Source of the DNA: an uncultured Massilia sp.
GTDB taxonomy: Bacteria > Pseudomonadota > Gammaproteobacteria > Burkholderiales > Burkholderiaceae
Reading direction: 5' to 3'
DNA: 51,248 nt
NCBI GenBank assembly: GCA_946886065.1
Contig: CAMPHU010000005.1
Coordinates: forward strand, 1 to 51,248
Below are positions 22,696-30,774 of the stretch, piece after piece. Both the position numbers and the translations under genes were made by a program. Under the pieces are notes generated by a model. It saw only the letters and a list, made by a program, of their open reading frames with translations. It was not told the DNA's origin and made no database searches. Numbering within the stretch: position 1 is the first letter of the stretch; each line of letters starts with the position of its first letter.

Positions 22696-23364
22696 ATGCA
22701 TAGCAAACTGACCAAATCGGCCGTCGCCGCAGCCCTCGTGGCACTCACCGCCAGCGGCTGCGCCGACATGAGCGCCACCCAGCGCGGCACCGCCACCGGC
22801 GCCGGCATCGGCGCGGGCCTGGGCGCGATCATCGGCGGCACCACCAGCGGCGGCGGCAGCGGCCGCGCGACCCGCGGCGCCGTGCTCGGCGGCGCGGCCG
22901 GCGCAGTGATCGGCAACATCTGGTCCAAGCGCATGGAGGCGCAGAAGCAGCAGATGGAACAGGCCACCCGCGGCACCGGCGTGCAGGTCACCCAGACCCA
23001 GGACAACCGCCTGAAACTGGAAATCCCGAGCGACGTGTCGTTCGATACCGGACGTTCGGACATCAAGTCCAACTTCCAGCCGGTGCTGGAGCGTTTCGCC
23101 CAGACCCTGCAGGAAAATCCGGCCACCACCGTGACCATCATCGGCCACACGGACAGCACCGGCACCCCGGACATCAACCAGCCGCTGTCGGTCGACCGCG
23201 CCGCGCGCACCCGCGACTACCTGGCCGGCCGCGGCGTGAACCCGAACCGCATCACCATCGAAGGCCGCGGCGAGCGCGAACCGATCGCGTCGAACAACGA
23301 TGCGTCGGGACGTGCGCGCAACCGCCGTGTCGAGATTTATGTGGCGGAGCGTGCGCAGGGCTGA
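22696..23364 (+). CDS. OmpA family lipoprotein with glycine-zipper domain (YiaD-like)
   Basis: A 222-residue lipoprotein (Cys22 in ASGC). A glycine-zipper region (about 30-75, GTATGAGIGAGLGAIIGGTT) precedes a linker helix and an OmpA C-terminal domain (PSDVSFDTGRSDIKSNFQPV, IGHTDSTGTPDINQPLSVDR, NRRVEIYVA). Layout and length match E. coli YiaD. TGAGGAG precedes the ATG. No copy of the shared palindrome was found directly upstream; expression might depend on readthrough past the terminator at 22627-22678, or on a promoter I cannot identify. Confidence 0.92.
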   Translation: MHSKLTKSAVAAALVALTASGCADMSATQRGTATGAGIGAGLGAIIGGTTSGGGSGRATRGAVLGGAAGAVIGNIWSKRMEAQKQQMEQATRGTGVQVTQTQDNRLKLEIPSDVSFDTGRSDIKSNFQPVLERFAQTLQENPATTVTIIGHTDSTGTPDINQPLSVDRAARTRDYLAGRGVNPNRITIEGRGEREPIASNNDASGRARNRRVEIYVAERAQG

Positions 23365-23390
23365 TGGCACTGCCGCGATTCGTTGCGCGG

Positions 23391-23422
23391 AAAGCTGCCG
23401 GTGGAGACCGGCAGCTTTTTTT
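23391..23422 (+). terminator. Rho-independent terminator
   Basis: A perfect 12-bp stem (23391-23402 with 23407-23418, loop GGAG) runs into a T run. It ends the OmpA/glycine-zipper gene. Confidence 0.93.
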
Positions 23423-23528
23423 ATTTCCGGCCGCGGTAAGACCGTCGCTCCGGGCTGGCGGCAGCTGGAGCGGTGCGCAAGCGACTGGCGCCCAGGGGTA
23501 TCCTGAGCGCATACGCACAGGAGGCTTT

Positions 23529-24116
23529 ATGACCGCCGACGACCGCATCCGCATCATCAAGGAAGACATCCTCTCCGACAACTACTTCCAGCTCAAGAAG
23601 CTCAGCTACGAACAGCGCCGCCGGGACGGCAGCTGGCAGCGCCAGACGCGCGAAGTCTACGCCAACGCCTCGGGCGTGGCCGTGCTGCTCTACGACCCCG
23701 AACGCCGCACCGTGCTGCTGACGCGCCAGTTCCGCCCGGGCGCGCGCCTGGCGGGCCACGACGGCTTCCTGGTCGAAGTGCCGGCCGGGATACTCGACGA
23801 TGCCAGCCCCGAGGACCGCATCCGCGCCGAGCTGATGGAGGAAACGGGCTTCGAGGCGCGCAAGCTGCGCAAGCTGATGAGCCTGTTCGCCAGCCCGAGC
23901 TCATCGACGGAACAGGTCCACTACTTCCTGGGCGAATACGGCAAGGCCGGCAAGAAGGAGGAAGGCGGCGGGGAACCGGAGGAAGGCGAGGACATCGAAG
24001 TCCTCGAGATGGACATCGACCAGGCCCTGCGGCAGGTGCGGGACGGCGGCATCCGCGACGCCAAGACCGTGATCCTGCTGCAGGCCCTGAACGAAGAACT
24101 CAGGACGCCTCGGTGA
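23529..24116 (+). CDS. nudK: NUDIX hydrolase, NudK-like (GDP-mannose or ADP-ribose pyrophosphatase)
   Basis: A 195-residue NUDIX enzyme. The Nudix box runs from Gly87 to Phe108 with Glu95, Glu101, Glu104 and Glu105; the usual Arg before Glu101 is Ala100, much as NudK has Lys there. The N-terminal beta-strands (YFQLKKLSYEQRRRDGSWQR) and the LVEVPAG motif point to the NudK/ADP-ribose group. An acidic Lys/Glu/Gly insert (about 139-160) interrupts the C-terminal part. AGGAGG precedes the ATG. The last 17 bases overlap the convergent aminotransferase gene. Confidence 0.85.
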   Translation: MTADDRIRIIKEDILSDNYFQLKKLSYEQRRRDGSWQRQTREVYANASGVAVLLYDPERRTVLLTRQFRPGARLAGHDGFLVEVPAGILDDASPEDRIRAELMEETGFEARKLRKLMSLFASPSSSTEQVHYFLGEYGKAGKKEEGGGEPEEGEDIEVLEMDIDQALRQVRDGGIRDAKTVILLQALNEELRTPR

Positions 24117-24936
24117 AGGCCAGGTAGAGTTCGCGGGCGCGGCGCGCCACGGGACCGGCTTCCAGCGAGCGGCCCTCGTAGCGCGTGCACGGCGTCACCT
24201 TGCCGTAGTTGCCGGTGCTGAAGATCTCGCGCGCCGAGTCCAGTTCTTCCGGCTTGACGCTGCGCTCTTCCACCTGCACGCCTTCCTGCGCCAGCAAAGC
24301 GATCACGCGCGCGCGGGTGATGCCGGCCAGGAAGGTGCCGTTCAGGGCCGGGGTCACGAGCTTGCCGTCTCCGGTGACCAGGAACAGGTTCGAGGACGCG
24401 AACTCCGCCACGTTGCCGGCGGCGTCCAGCATGATCGCCTGGTCGAAGCCGCGCTCCTTGGCTTCACGCATGGCGCGGGTGGAGTTGGCGTACAGGGCCG
24501 AGGCCTTGGCGTCGGTCGGGGCCATGCTCGGCTGCGGACGGTGCAGGGTCGACAGGCAGGCCGAGAAACCGGCGAAGGGCGGCAGCGGCGCGTCGAACAG
24601 GGTCAGGGCGAACTGGCTCTTCTCGGCCACCGGGATCAGGAAACCCTCGGAGCCGAACACCAGCGGGCGGATGTAGAGCTCGGCGTCCGCCGGGAACCTG
24701 GCCACGCCTTCACGCACCAGCTGCTCCATCTCGTCCACGCTCAGCGGGCAGCGCAGGCCCAGTTTTTCCGCCGATGCGATCACGCGCTCCAGGTGCGGGC
24801 GCAGGTCCGGCAGCTTGCCGCGGATCGCGCGCGCGCCGTCGAAGACAGAGGAACCCAGCCACAGGCTGTGGTCCATCGCGCCATACAGAGGAGTGTTGCC
24901 TTCGGCCCATTGGCCGTTGAAATAAGTCAGGTACAT
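24100..24936 (-). CDS. Class IV aminotransferase (branched-chain amino acid aminotransferase-like)
   Basis: A 278-residue PLP enzyme of fold type IV. Features include FNGQWAEGNTPLYGAMDHSL, SSVFDGARAIRG and the RPLVFGSEGF strand. The PLP-binding Lys is in TDAKASALYAN, and EFASSNLFLV and FLAGITRARVIALL follow. Class IV enzymes include branched-chain aminotransferase, D-amino-acid aminotransferase and aminodeoxychorismate lyase. The N-terminal pattern favours the first. The start at 24936 follows GGAAG; an ATG seven codons upstream is possible. It stands divergent from the recombinase-family gene. Confidence 0.83.
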   Translation of the reverse strand: MYLTYFNGQWAEGNTPLYGAMDHSLWLGSSVFDGARAIRGKLPDLRPHLERVIASAEKLGLRCPLSVDEMEQLVREGVARFPADAELYIRPLVFGSEGFLIPVAEKSQFALTLFDAPLPPFAGFSACLSTLHRPQPSMAPTDAKASALYANSTRAMREAKERGFDQAIMLDAAGNVAEFASSNLFLVTGDGKLVTPALNGTFLAGITRARVIALLAQEGVQVEERSVKPEELDSAREIFSTGNYGKVTPCTRYEGRSLEAGPVARRARELYLAFTEAS

Positions 24937-25015
24937 GTTCTTCCACGTTGGTAACAAAATCGGTCCAGTGTATCGGCTTCCGCGGCCATCCGTCCAGTCT
25001 GTACAGCCGGCTTAC

Positions 25016-25058
25016 TGTTCGTTGCCGAACCATGTCGACCGCCCTCCTCGCGTACACT
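25016..25058 (+). promoter_or_regulatory. Palindromic operator and -10 for the recombinase-family/cardiolipin synthase pair
   Basis: TGTTCG-TTGC-CGAACC (25016-25031) is followed by TACACT at 25053-25058, at the exact -10 position. The predicted leader to the ATG at 25085 is about 20 nt and has no good ribosome site. Confidence 0.62.
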
Positions 25059-25084
25059 GAGGCTTTCCAACAACGTTGTCTTCC

Positions 25085-27199
25085 ATGCTAGCCATTCTCG
25101 AACAGATCGACCCGGACACCGGCGACATCGACTTGCTGGTGCAGCTCGTCTGCCAGCTGCGGCCGCGCCAGCGCTGGCTGTGGCAGCAGCCGGACGATCC
25201 GGCGAAGAACGTGCGCACCCTGACCCAGCTGCTCAAGGGTAATCCCGAGCAGGCCTGGGCGCTGCGCCGCTACGTCACGACCCTGCTCGAGCGCCGCCGC
25301 CATACCAGCCTGTACAGCGATATCGGGATCCTCTCGAACGATGGCTTCGTCACCGAGCTGAAACGCCGCGTCACCTACCGCTTCCTGCCGCCCGCGCTCG
25401 AGGACCTGTATTTGTCGGACGCCCTGGACCAGGTGCTGTACCGCGAGGACGACTACGAATGGATCCGCGAGGTGCCCACCGCCGACTGGCTGGAGCTGTT
25501 CGACGTGGTCGCCGACGCCCCGCCGCCCCAGGATGCGGCGCCGGACCGCGCGCGCCTGGTGACGGTGATGGGCCTGCTGGACGCGATCCGCACCCTGTCC
25601 TGCCGCATCTGCGCGCTCGGCCTGGAGCCGCGCCTGGTGCACAGCTACAGCCAGATCGAGGATTTCGATTCGCCTTTCCTGATGCAGAACATCGAGGTCA
25701 ACCGCTACCTCGACGAATACGGCCGCTACCTCGAGGGCCGGATCGGGCAGCCCGAGGATGCGCGCCACCTGCTGGTGATGCTCGACCAGTGCCAGGAGGT
25801 GGTGGCCAAGATCCGCCGCGGCGCGCTCTCGTCCGGCACCAGCGTCGCCCTCACCTACCTGCTGGTGGCCCTGCACCAGAGTCTCGAGCGCCTGCACAAG
25901 CTGCTGTACCTGGTGGACGTGAGCGGCGACCTGCCCTCCGCTCCCAGCCTGGACCTGGACGCCCTCGCCACCAGCGCGAGCAGGCCGGGGCCGGCCGAGC
26001 CGGTGGTGAGCGACCGCCGCCTGGCGGCGGTCGACCTGGCCCAGGAACTGATCGAGGCCCACAACACCAAGTACCGCATCCGCGGCCTGCTGCGCGACAA
26101 CGTCGACCTGCTGGCGCGCAACGTGACCGAGAACGCCAGCCGCACCGGCGAGCACTACATCGCCGAAAGCCGCCGCGACCTGCGCCACATGTTCTGGGCG
26201 GCGAGCGGCGCCGGCTTCATCGTCGGCTTCATGGCGATGTTCAAGATCCTGCTGGGCACCCTGCGCAGCGCGCCGCTGGTCGAGGCCTTCCTGTTCTCGA
26301 TGAACTACTCGCTCGGCTTCGTGCTGGTGCACATCCTGCATTTCACCATCGCCACCAAGCAGCCGGCCATGACGGCCCAGCGCATCGCCGCCTCGCTGCA
26401 CCGCGCCGACAACGGGCGCGGGGTCGACGTGGACCGCATGGCGGAGCTGGTCAACAAGGTGTTCCGCACCCAGATGGTCGCCGTGGTGGGCAACGTGCTG
26501 CTGGCCTTCCCGGTGGCCTGGGCCCTGGCCGAAGCCTGGGTCTGGTTCACCGGCCGCCACCTGGTGGACCCGGCCAAGGCCCACCACCTGCTGGCCGATG
26601 TCGACCCGATCCACACCCCGGCCGTGTTCTACGCCGCGATCGCCGGCGTCTGGCTGTTCGTGGCCGGCCTGATCTCGGGCTACTACGACAACAAGGCCTT
26701 GTACACGCGCATGGGCCAGCGCGTGCGCCAGTTGCGCGGCCTGCGGCGCGTGCTGGGCGCCGAGCGCCTGGGGCGCTTCGCCCAGTATGTCGAGGACAAT
26801 CTCGGCGGCCTGATGGGTAACTTCTTCTTCGGCATCCTGCTCGGCACCACCGGCACCGTGGGCTACCTGCTCGGCTTGCCGCTCGACATCCGCCACATCA
26901 CCTTCTCCACCGCCAACGTGGCCACCGCGCTGGTCGGCCTGGACTACGACCTGACCCATGCGCAGCTGGGCAACGCGGCGCTGGGCGTGTTCCTGATCGG
27001 CGCCGCCAACCTGCTGGTGAGCTTCGGCCTGGCGCTGTGGGTGGCCCTGCGGGCCCGCAAGATCCGTTTCAAGCGCGGCATCCTGCTGCTGCGCGCCCTC
27101 GGCCGGCGCTTCGCCTATTCGCCGGTCGAGTTCTTCATCGGCCCCAAGTTCCAGACCTTGCCGCCGCCCGACCCGCACACCCTGAGGGGAACGAAATGA
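25085..27199 (+). CDS. 'Site-specific recombinase' family (PF10136) inner-membrane protein
   Basis: A 704-residue protein. The N-terminal 370 residues are soluble and helical; the C-terminal part holds about six membrane segments (AASGAGFIVGFMAMFKILLG, YSLGFVLVHILHFTIATKQP, AVVGNVLLAFPVAWALAEAW). The family was named after a gonococcal gene (gcr), but nothing here looks like a recombinase active site; it behaves as a membrane protein, and the name may be misleading. ATG at 25085 is preferred over the TTG at 25076. The stop overlaps the cardiolipin synthase start (ATGA), so the two are coupled. Its promoter carries the shared palindrome. Confidence 0.85.
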   Translation: MLAILEQIDPDTGDIDLLVQLVCQLRPRQRWLWQQPDDPAKNVRTLTQLLKGNPEQAWALRRYVTTLLERRRHTSLYSDIGILSNDGFVTELKRRVTYRFLPPALEDLYLSDALDQVLYREDDYEWIREVPTADWLELFDVVADAPPPQDAAPDRARLVTVMGLLDAIRTLSCRICALGLEPRLVHSYSQIEDFDSPFLMQNIEVNRYLDEYGRYLEGRIGQPEDARHLLVMLDQCQEVVAKIRRGALSSGTSVALTYLLVALHQSLERLHKLLYLVDVSGDLPSAPSLDLDALATSASRPGPAEPVVSDRRLAAVDLAQELIEAHNTKYRIRGLLRDNVDLLARNVTENASRTGEHYIAESRRDLRHMFWAASGAGFIVGFMAMFKILLGTLRSAPLVEAFLFSMNYSLGFVLVHILHFTIATKQPAMTAQRIAASLHRADNGRGVDVDRMAELVNKVFRTQMVAVVGNVLLAFPVAWALAEAWVWFTGRHLVDPAKAHHLLADVDPIHTPAVFYAAIAGVWLFVAGLISGYYDNKALYTRMGQRVRQLRGLRRVLGAERLGRFAQYVEDNLGGLMGNFFFGILLGTTGTVGYLLGLPLDIRHITFSTANVATALVGLDYDLTHAQLGNAALGVFLIGAANLLVSFGLALWVALRARKIRFKRGILLLRALGRRFAYSPVEFFIGPKFQTLPPPDPHTLRGTK

Positions 27200-28584
27200 A
27201 CAAGCACCGCTTCAGCGCATGGGCCGCCTTCCTGGCCTTCGTGTGCGTGGTCGCCTCGTGCAAGACCCTGCCCGACGCCGACCGCCTGCCGGACCAGCCC
27301 TCCAAGGCGACCCCGACCGTCGCCACCCCGCGCGGCGCCCTCGACAAGAAAAAGGCCGCCGCCCTGCTGGCGCGGCGCTGGGCCAACGCCACGCCCGACC
27401 TCAAGCAGCTTGCGGTGCTGGAGGAACAGGCCACGGGCGTGCCCCTCATCGCCGGCAACAAGGTGGACCTGCTGTTCGACGGCCCGGCCACGATCCGCGC
27501 CATGATGGACGCGGCGCGCGCCGCCACCACCTCGATCAACCTCGAGACCTATATCTTCGACCAGGACCCGGTGGGCCTGGAGTTCGCCGAGCTGCTGATC
27601 GAGAAGCGGCGCCAGGGGGTAGTGGTGAACATCATCGCCGACGGCGTCGGCACCCTGGCCACGCCCAAGGAGTTCTTCGAGCACCTGCGCGCGGGCGGGC
27701 TCAACGTCCTGATCTTCAACCCGGTGAATCCGGCCCAGCGCCCCGGCAAGTGGCAGCTGAACAACCGCGACCACCGCAAGATCATGGTGGTCGACGGCAA
27801 GGTCGCTTTCACGGGCGGCATCAACATCAGCGAGACCTATGCCAACAGCTCGCTGTTCCGCTCGCGCATGAAGGCCGGCACCGCCGACGCCAGGAAGGTC
27901 GGCTGGCGCGACACCCACATCCGCATCGAGGGCCCGGCGGTGGCGGCCCTGCAGTACGCCTTCATCGACAACTGGATCAGCCAGGAGGCGGGCGAACTGC
28001 CCAAGGTCGACTACTTCCCGCACCTGGCGCCGGCGGGCGACAAGGTGGTGCGCGTGCTGGCCACCACGCCGGAGCGCGATTCCGAGATCTACAAGGCGCT
28101 GCTGCTGGCGATTAACGAGGCCAAGAAATCGGTCCACATCACCTCGGCCTATTTCGTGCCGGACCAGCAGACGGTGGACGCGCTGATCGGCGCCGCCAAG
28201 CGGGGCGTGGACGTGAAGCTGGTGCTGCCCGGCGTGTCGGACCACGACTTCATCAAGTACGCGGGCCAGTCCTTCTACGACCAGCTCCTGAAGGGCGGCG
28301 TGCACATCTACCAGCTGCAGGTGGCGGTGCTGCACGCGAAGACGGCCGTCATCGACGGCGTGTGGTCGACGATCGGCTCGGCCAATATCGACCGCCGCAG
28401 CTTCATTCACAATTACGAGATCAACGTGGTCGTGCTCGATCCGGCCTTCGGGCTCGCCATGGAAAGCGCGTTCAACGAAGACTTGCGCGACTCGAAGGAA
28501 GTCACGCTCGAACAATGGCGCCGCCGCCCGTGGATGGACCGCATTCGTGAGATGCTGTCGCGGCTGACCGAATATTGGATCTGA
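27196..28584 (+). CDS. cls: Phospholipase D-type cardiolipin synthase, lipoprotein form
   Basis: A 462-residue protein with a lipoprotein-like signal (VASC, Cys22) in place of the usual two membrane helices of ClsA. Both HKD motifs are intact: His193, Lys195, Asp200 (DHRKIMVVDG) and His380, Lys382, Asp387 (LHAKTAVIDG), each followed by the G-(A/G)-x-N element. It belongs to the ClsC/YmdC-like branch. It would join phospholipids to make cardiolipin or transfer phosphatidyl groups, probably from the periplasmic side. The ATG overlaps the stop of the upstream gene by 4 bases. The protein may act with that membrane protein in envelope remodelling. Confidence 0.9.
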   Translation: MNKHRFSAWAAFLAFVCVVASCKTLPDADRLPDQPSKATPTVATPRGALDKKKAAALLARRWANATPDLKQLAVLEEQATGVPLIAGNKVDLLFDGPATIRAMMDAARAATTSINLETYIFDQDPVGLEFAELLIEKRRQGVVVNIIADGVGTLATPKEFFEHLRAGGLNVLIFNPVNPAQRPGKWQLNNRDHRKIMVVDGKVAFTGGINISETYANSSLFRSRMKAGTADARKVGWRDTHIRIEGPAVAALQYAFIDNWISQEAGELPKVDYFPHLAPAGDKVVRVLATTPERDSEIYKALLLAINEAKKSVHITSAYFVPDQQTVDALIGAAKRGVDVKLVLPGVSDHDFIKYAGQSFYDQLLKGGVHIYQLQVAVLHAKTAVIDGVWSTIGSANIDRRSFIHNYEINVVVLDPAFGLAMESAFNEDLRDSKEVTLEQWRRRPWMDRIREMLSRLTEYWI

Positions 28585-28622
28585 GGTTCAGGGTCGATGG
28601 TCCAGGCTTCGACCGAGCCGGT

Positions 28623-29459
28623 CTACAGCCCGGCCGCCAGCATGCCGTCGATGTGTGGCGTCCACACATTCCCATTGCGCATGAACTTCTCCGTGTTCAC
28701 CACGTGGAAGTCCTTGTGCACCACGTCCCATCCATAACGGTCGATCTCGACTTTCTGCTGTTCGACCCTGATCACGTTAAAAGAGTTCACCTCGCCGCGT
28801 CCGCGGGTCGAGGTCGCGGTGCCGGCCTGCACCACCAGGGCCGCGTACTCGCTGATCTCGTAGCGCTCCGCCGTGCTGCCGGCGTGGCTGGCGTGCATGT
28901 GCCCGGCCAGCAGGATGTCCACGCCGGTCTCCGCGAACACCTTCATCGCCATCGGCGCGCGGTTCACCAGGTCGCGTTCCTCGAAGTGCTCGGGCAGGTC
29001 GAAGGGATGATGGGTCACGATGATGCGCGTGAGGGACGGCCCCAGGCCGGACAGGCACTTGCGGATGTCCTCCACCTGCCGGCGGCTGACGCGCCCGTCC
29101 TTGATGGTCAGCGAGCGCGCCGTGTTCACGCCCAGCACGGCGATCTCGTCGTCGATGTAGACCGGGTCGAGGTCGTCGGTGATGTAGCGCTTGTAGCGCG
29201 CCAGCGGCAGCACGAAGCGGCGGAACACGTTGTACAGCGAAATGTCGTGGTTGCCCGGCACGATGATCTGCGGCCCCGGCAAGGTGTCGAGGAAGGCGCG
29301 CGCCTCCTCGAACTGCTCGGGGCGGGCGCGCTGGGTCAGGTCGCCCGAGACCACCAGCACGTCCGGCGCGATGCGCTCGACCAGCTCGCGCAGCGGCGCC
29401 AGCAGTTCTTGGTCGACACGGCCGAAATGGAGGTCGGACAGGTGGACGAGGGTACGCAT
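28623..29459 (-). CDS. Metallophosphoesterase (calcineurin-like, CpdA-type)
   Basis: A 278-residue two-metal phosphoesterase. All motifs are present: Asp9 and His11 (SDLHFG), GDLTQ, GNHD, THHP and GHMH. The overall plan resembles CpdA 3',5'-cAMP phosphodiesterase and the class III nucleotide phosphodiesterases, but the substrate cannot be fixed by eye. The start at 29459 follows AAAGGA. It lies 11 bp after the PAP2 gene and is surely co-transcribed. If it degrades cAMP it could touch Crp-type signalling, but that is speculation. Confidence 0.87.
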   Translation of the reverse strand: MRTLVHLSDLHFGRVDQELLAPLRELVERIAPDVLVVSGDLTQRARPEQFEEARAFLDTLPGPQIIVPGNHDISLYNVFRRFVLPLARYKRYITDDLDPVYIDDEIAVLGVNTARSLTIKDGRVSRRQVEDIRKCLSGLGPSLTRIIVTHHPFDLPEHFEERDLVNRAPMAMKVFAETGVDILLAGHMHASHAGSTAERYEISEYAALVVQAGTATSTRGRGEVNSFNVIRVEQQKVEIDRYGWDVVHKDFHVVNTEKFMRNGNVWTPHIDGMLAAGL

Positions 29460-29470
29460 CGGATTTCCTT

Positions 29471-30223
29471 TCAGACTTCCTGAGGGGGCGCGCTGCCGGT
29501 GCGGCGCCGCTGGCGCGCCGCGCTGCGCCGGTTGAAGGTGACGGCGGCGGTGATGCAGACGGCCAGCCATCCGCAGCCCTCGAGCATGCCCGCCAGCACG
29601 TCGGTCAGGTAGTGCGCGCCCAGGTACAGGCGCGAGAACGCCACCGTGAAGATCATCGCCGCGGCCGGCACGAAGGGCAGCACCCTCCCCGGCCAGCTGC
29701 GCGCGCGGCGCGCCGCGTAGCAGGCGAGGAAGCCGTAGAACACGGTGGCGGCCAGCGCGTGGCCGCTGGGGAAGCTGTAGGTGCTCAGGGTCAGGATGGG
29801 CTCGACGAAATGCGGCCTGGCGCGCTCGAAGGTGTGCTTGAGCGCGACGTTGAGCAGCATGCCGCCGGGGACCGAGGCGATCAGGGCCACGATCCAGTAC
29901 CGGTGCCCGCGCCGGAGCAGCCAGATGCCCGCGATGGCGGTCAGCGCCAGCATGCCGGGCGTGCTGTGCATGTGGGTGACCAGCAGCAGCACCTCGCGCA
30001 GCGGGCCGCCCTGGCGCGCGTGATCGTGGAGCCAGTTGGCGACTTCGAGGTCGGTCTGGGTGATCGGGGCGCCTGCGACGACCGCGCCTGCCAGGCGGGC
30101 AAAGACGGCCATGGCGGCCAGCAGCATGGCGACCCCGAGCGTGAGATGGAGTCCGAATTCGCCTTCGGGCGAGAAGCGCGCCGCGGCGAAGCGGTGCAGG
30201 CGGGGGGTGACCTTGTTCAGCAT
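29471..30223 (-). CDS. PAP2 family phosphatase
   Basis: A 250-residue protein with about six membrane helices. The phosphatase motifs are complete: KHTFERARP, PSGH and SRLYLGAHYLTDV. Such enzymes dephosphorylate undecaprenyl diphosphate, phosphatidic acid or phosphatidylglycerol phosphate. The ATG at 30223 is chosen; a GTG at 30259 would add 12 residues and neither has a clear ribosome site. The upstream region is shared with the double LexA box at 30274-30311, so SOS control of this pair is possible. Confidence 0.87.
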   Translation of the reverse strand: MLNKVTPRLHRFAAARFSPEGEFGLHLTLGVAMLLAAMAVFARLAGAVVAGAPITQTDLEVANWLHDHARQGGPLREVLLLVTHMHSTPGMLALTAIAGIWLLRRGHRYWIVALIASVPGGMLLNVALKHTFERARPHFVEPILTLSTYSFPSGHALAATVFYGFLACYAARRARSWPGRVLPFVPAAAMIFTVAFSRLYLGAHYLTDVLAGMLEGCGWLAVCITAAVTFNRRSAARQRRRTGSAPPQEV

Positions 30224-30273
30224 GCTGCGCGATATGGGGCCTATTGGCGAAAAAACCACACAAATATTTTTTT

Positions 30274-30325
30274 ACTGTATGCCTGCACAGTACTGTGGAC
30301 ATATACAGTAGTTGTTGCTATTCTT
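30274..30325 (+). promoter_or_regulatory. Two overlapping LexA boxes on a sigma70 promoter
   Basis: TACTGT-N8-ACAGTA occurs at 30274-30293 and again at 30292-30311, sharing two bases; both arms are perfect. A promoter fits under them: TGGACA (30297-30302), 17-bp spacer, TATTCT (30320-30325), driving the gene at 30365. The second box covers the -35. On the other side, AT-rich sequence at 30260-30273 could hold a -10 for the PAP2 gene. CTGT-N8-ACAG is the established LexA operator of beta- and gammaproteobacteria. Confidence 0.85.
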
Positions 30326-30364
30326 CATTCATCGACAACAAACAACGATAAAAGGAAAAACGCC

Positions 30365-30577
30365 ATGACCACTCTGAACAGCTCCTTCGGCCTGGAATAC
30401 GCACCTGTCCCTTTTATGGCCCGCATCGGCCGCCGCGAAATCCGCGTCACCCGTGATTTCCGCAAGCGCTTCTATGCGGTGAACCCGATCATCGAATGCG
30501 ACACCGGCGTCGATGCAGGCCACGTCGAGATCCTGCTGTTCCGCCGCTGGCTGCTGGTGCTGTCCAAGGCCAAGTAA
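30365..30577 (+). CDS. Small basic protein under probable SOS control, unknown
   Basis: A 70-residue soluble basic protein ([20 protein letters not shown]) with a C-terminal [14 protein letters not shown] stretch that may be an amphipathic helix. AAAGGAA precedes the ATG. The promoter is covered by two LexA boxes. It is too small for SulA-type inhibitors and has no domain I recognise. Other small SOS proteins are toxins, division inhibitors or modulators of repair, so any of these is possible, but none is shown. The following 197 bp hold a TGCCGCC/GGCGGCA hairpin and no gene. Confidence 0.8.
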   Translation: MTTLNSSFGLEYAPVPFMARIGRREIRVTRDFRKRFYAVNPIIECDTGVDAGHVEILLFRRWLLVLSKAK

Positions 30578-30774
30578 GCTGCCGCCCAGGCACGGCGGCA
30601 TGCAAGGGCCGTAGGCTTCAAGGCCGAACCTCTCAGGAAGCGCGCGCATCAAGCTCCGCACGCGTCCAAAACCGCAGGCAGCAAAATCCGCATATTGTTA
30701 GGCGAAACTATTCGTTCTCTTCGGATGGGCCGGAACTCTACTCTAGCGTTTCCGAACCCACCGAAAGACAGAAC

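Noticed and set aside
23504..23519. TGAGCG-CATA-CGCACA just before nudK
   Set aside because: One arm mismatch, and it lies next to the ribosome site with no space for a -10 and transcript start downstream.
25088..27178. Very long open frame on the minus strand opposite the recombinase-family gene
   Set aside because: Gln/Ala/Val/Gly-rich translation typical of antisense frames in GC-rich genes; no ribosome site, and the plus-strand protein has clear membrane segments.
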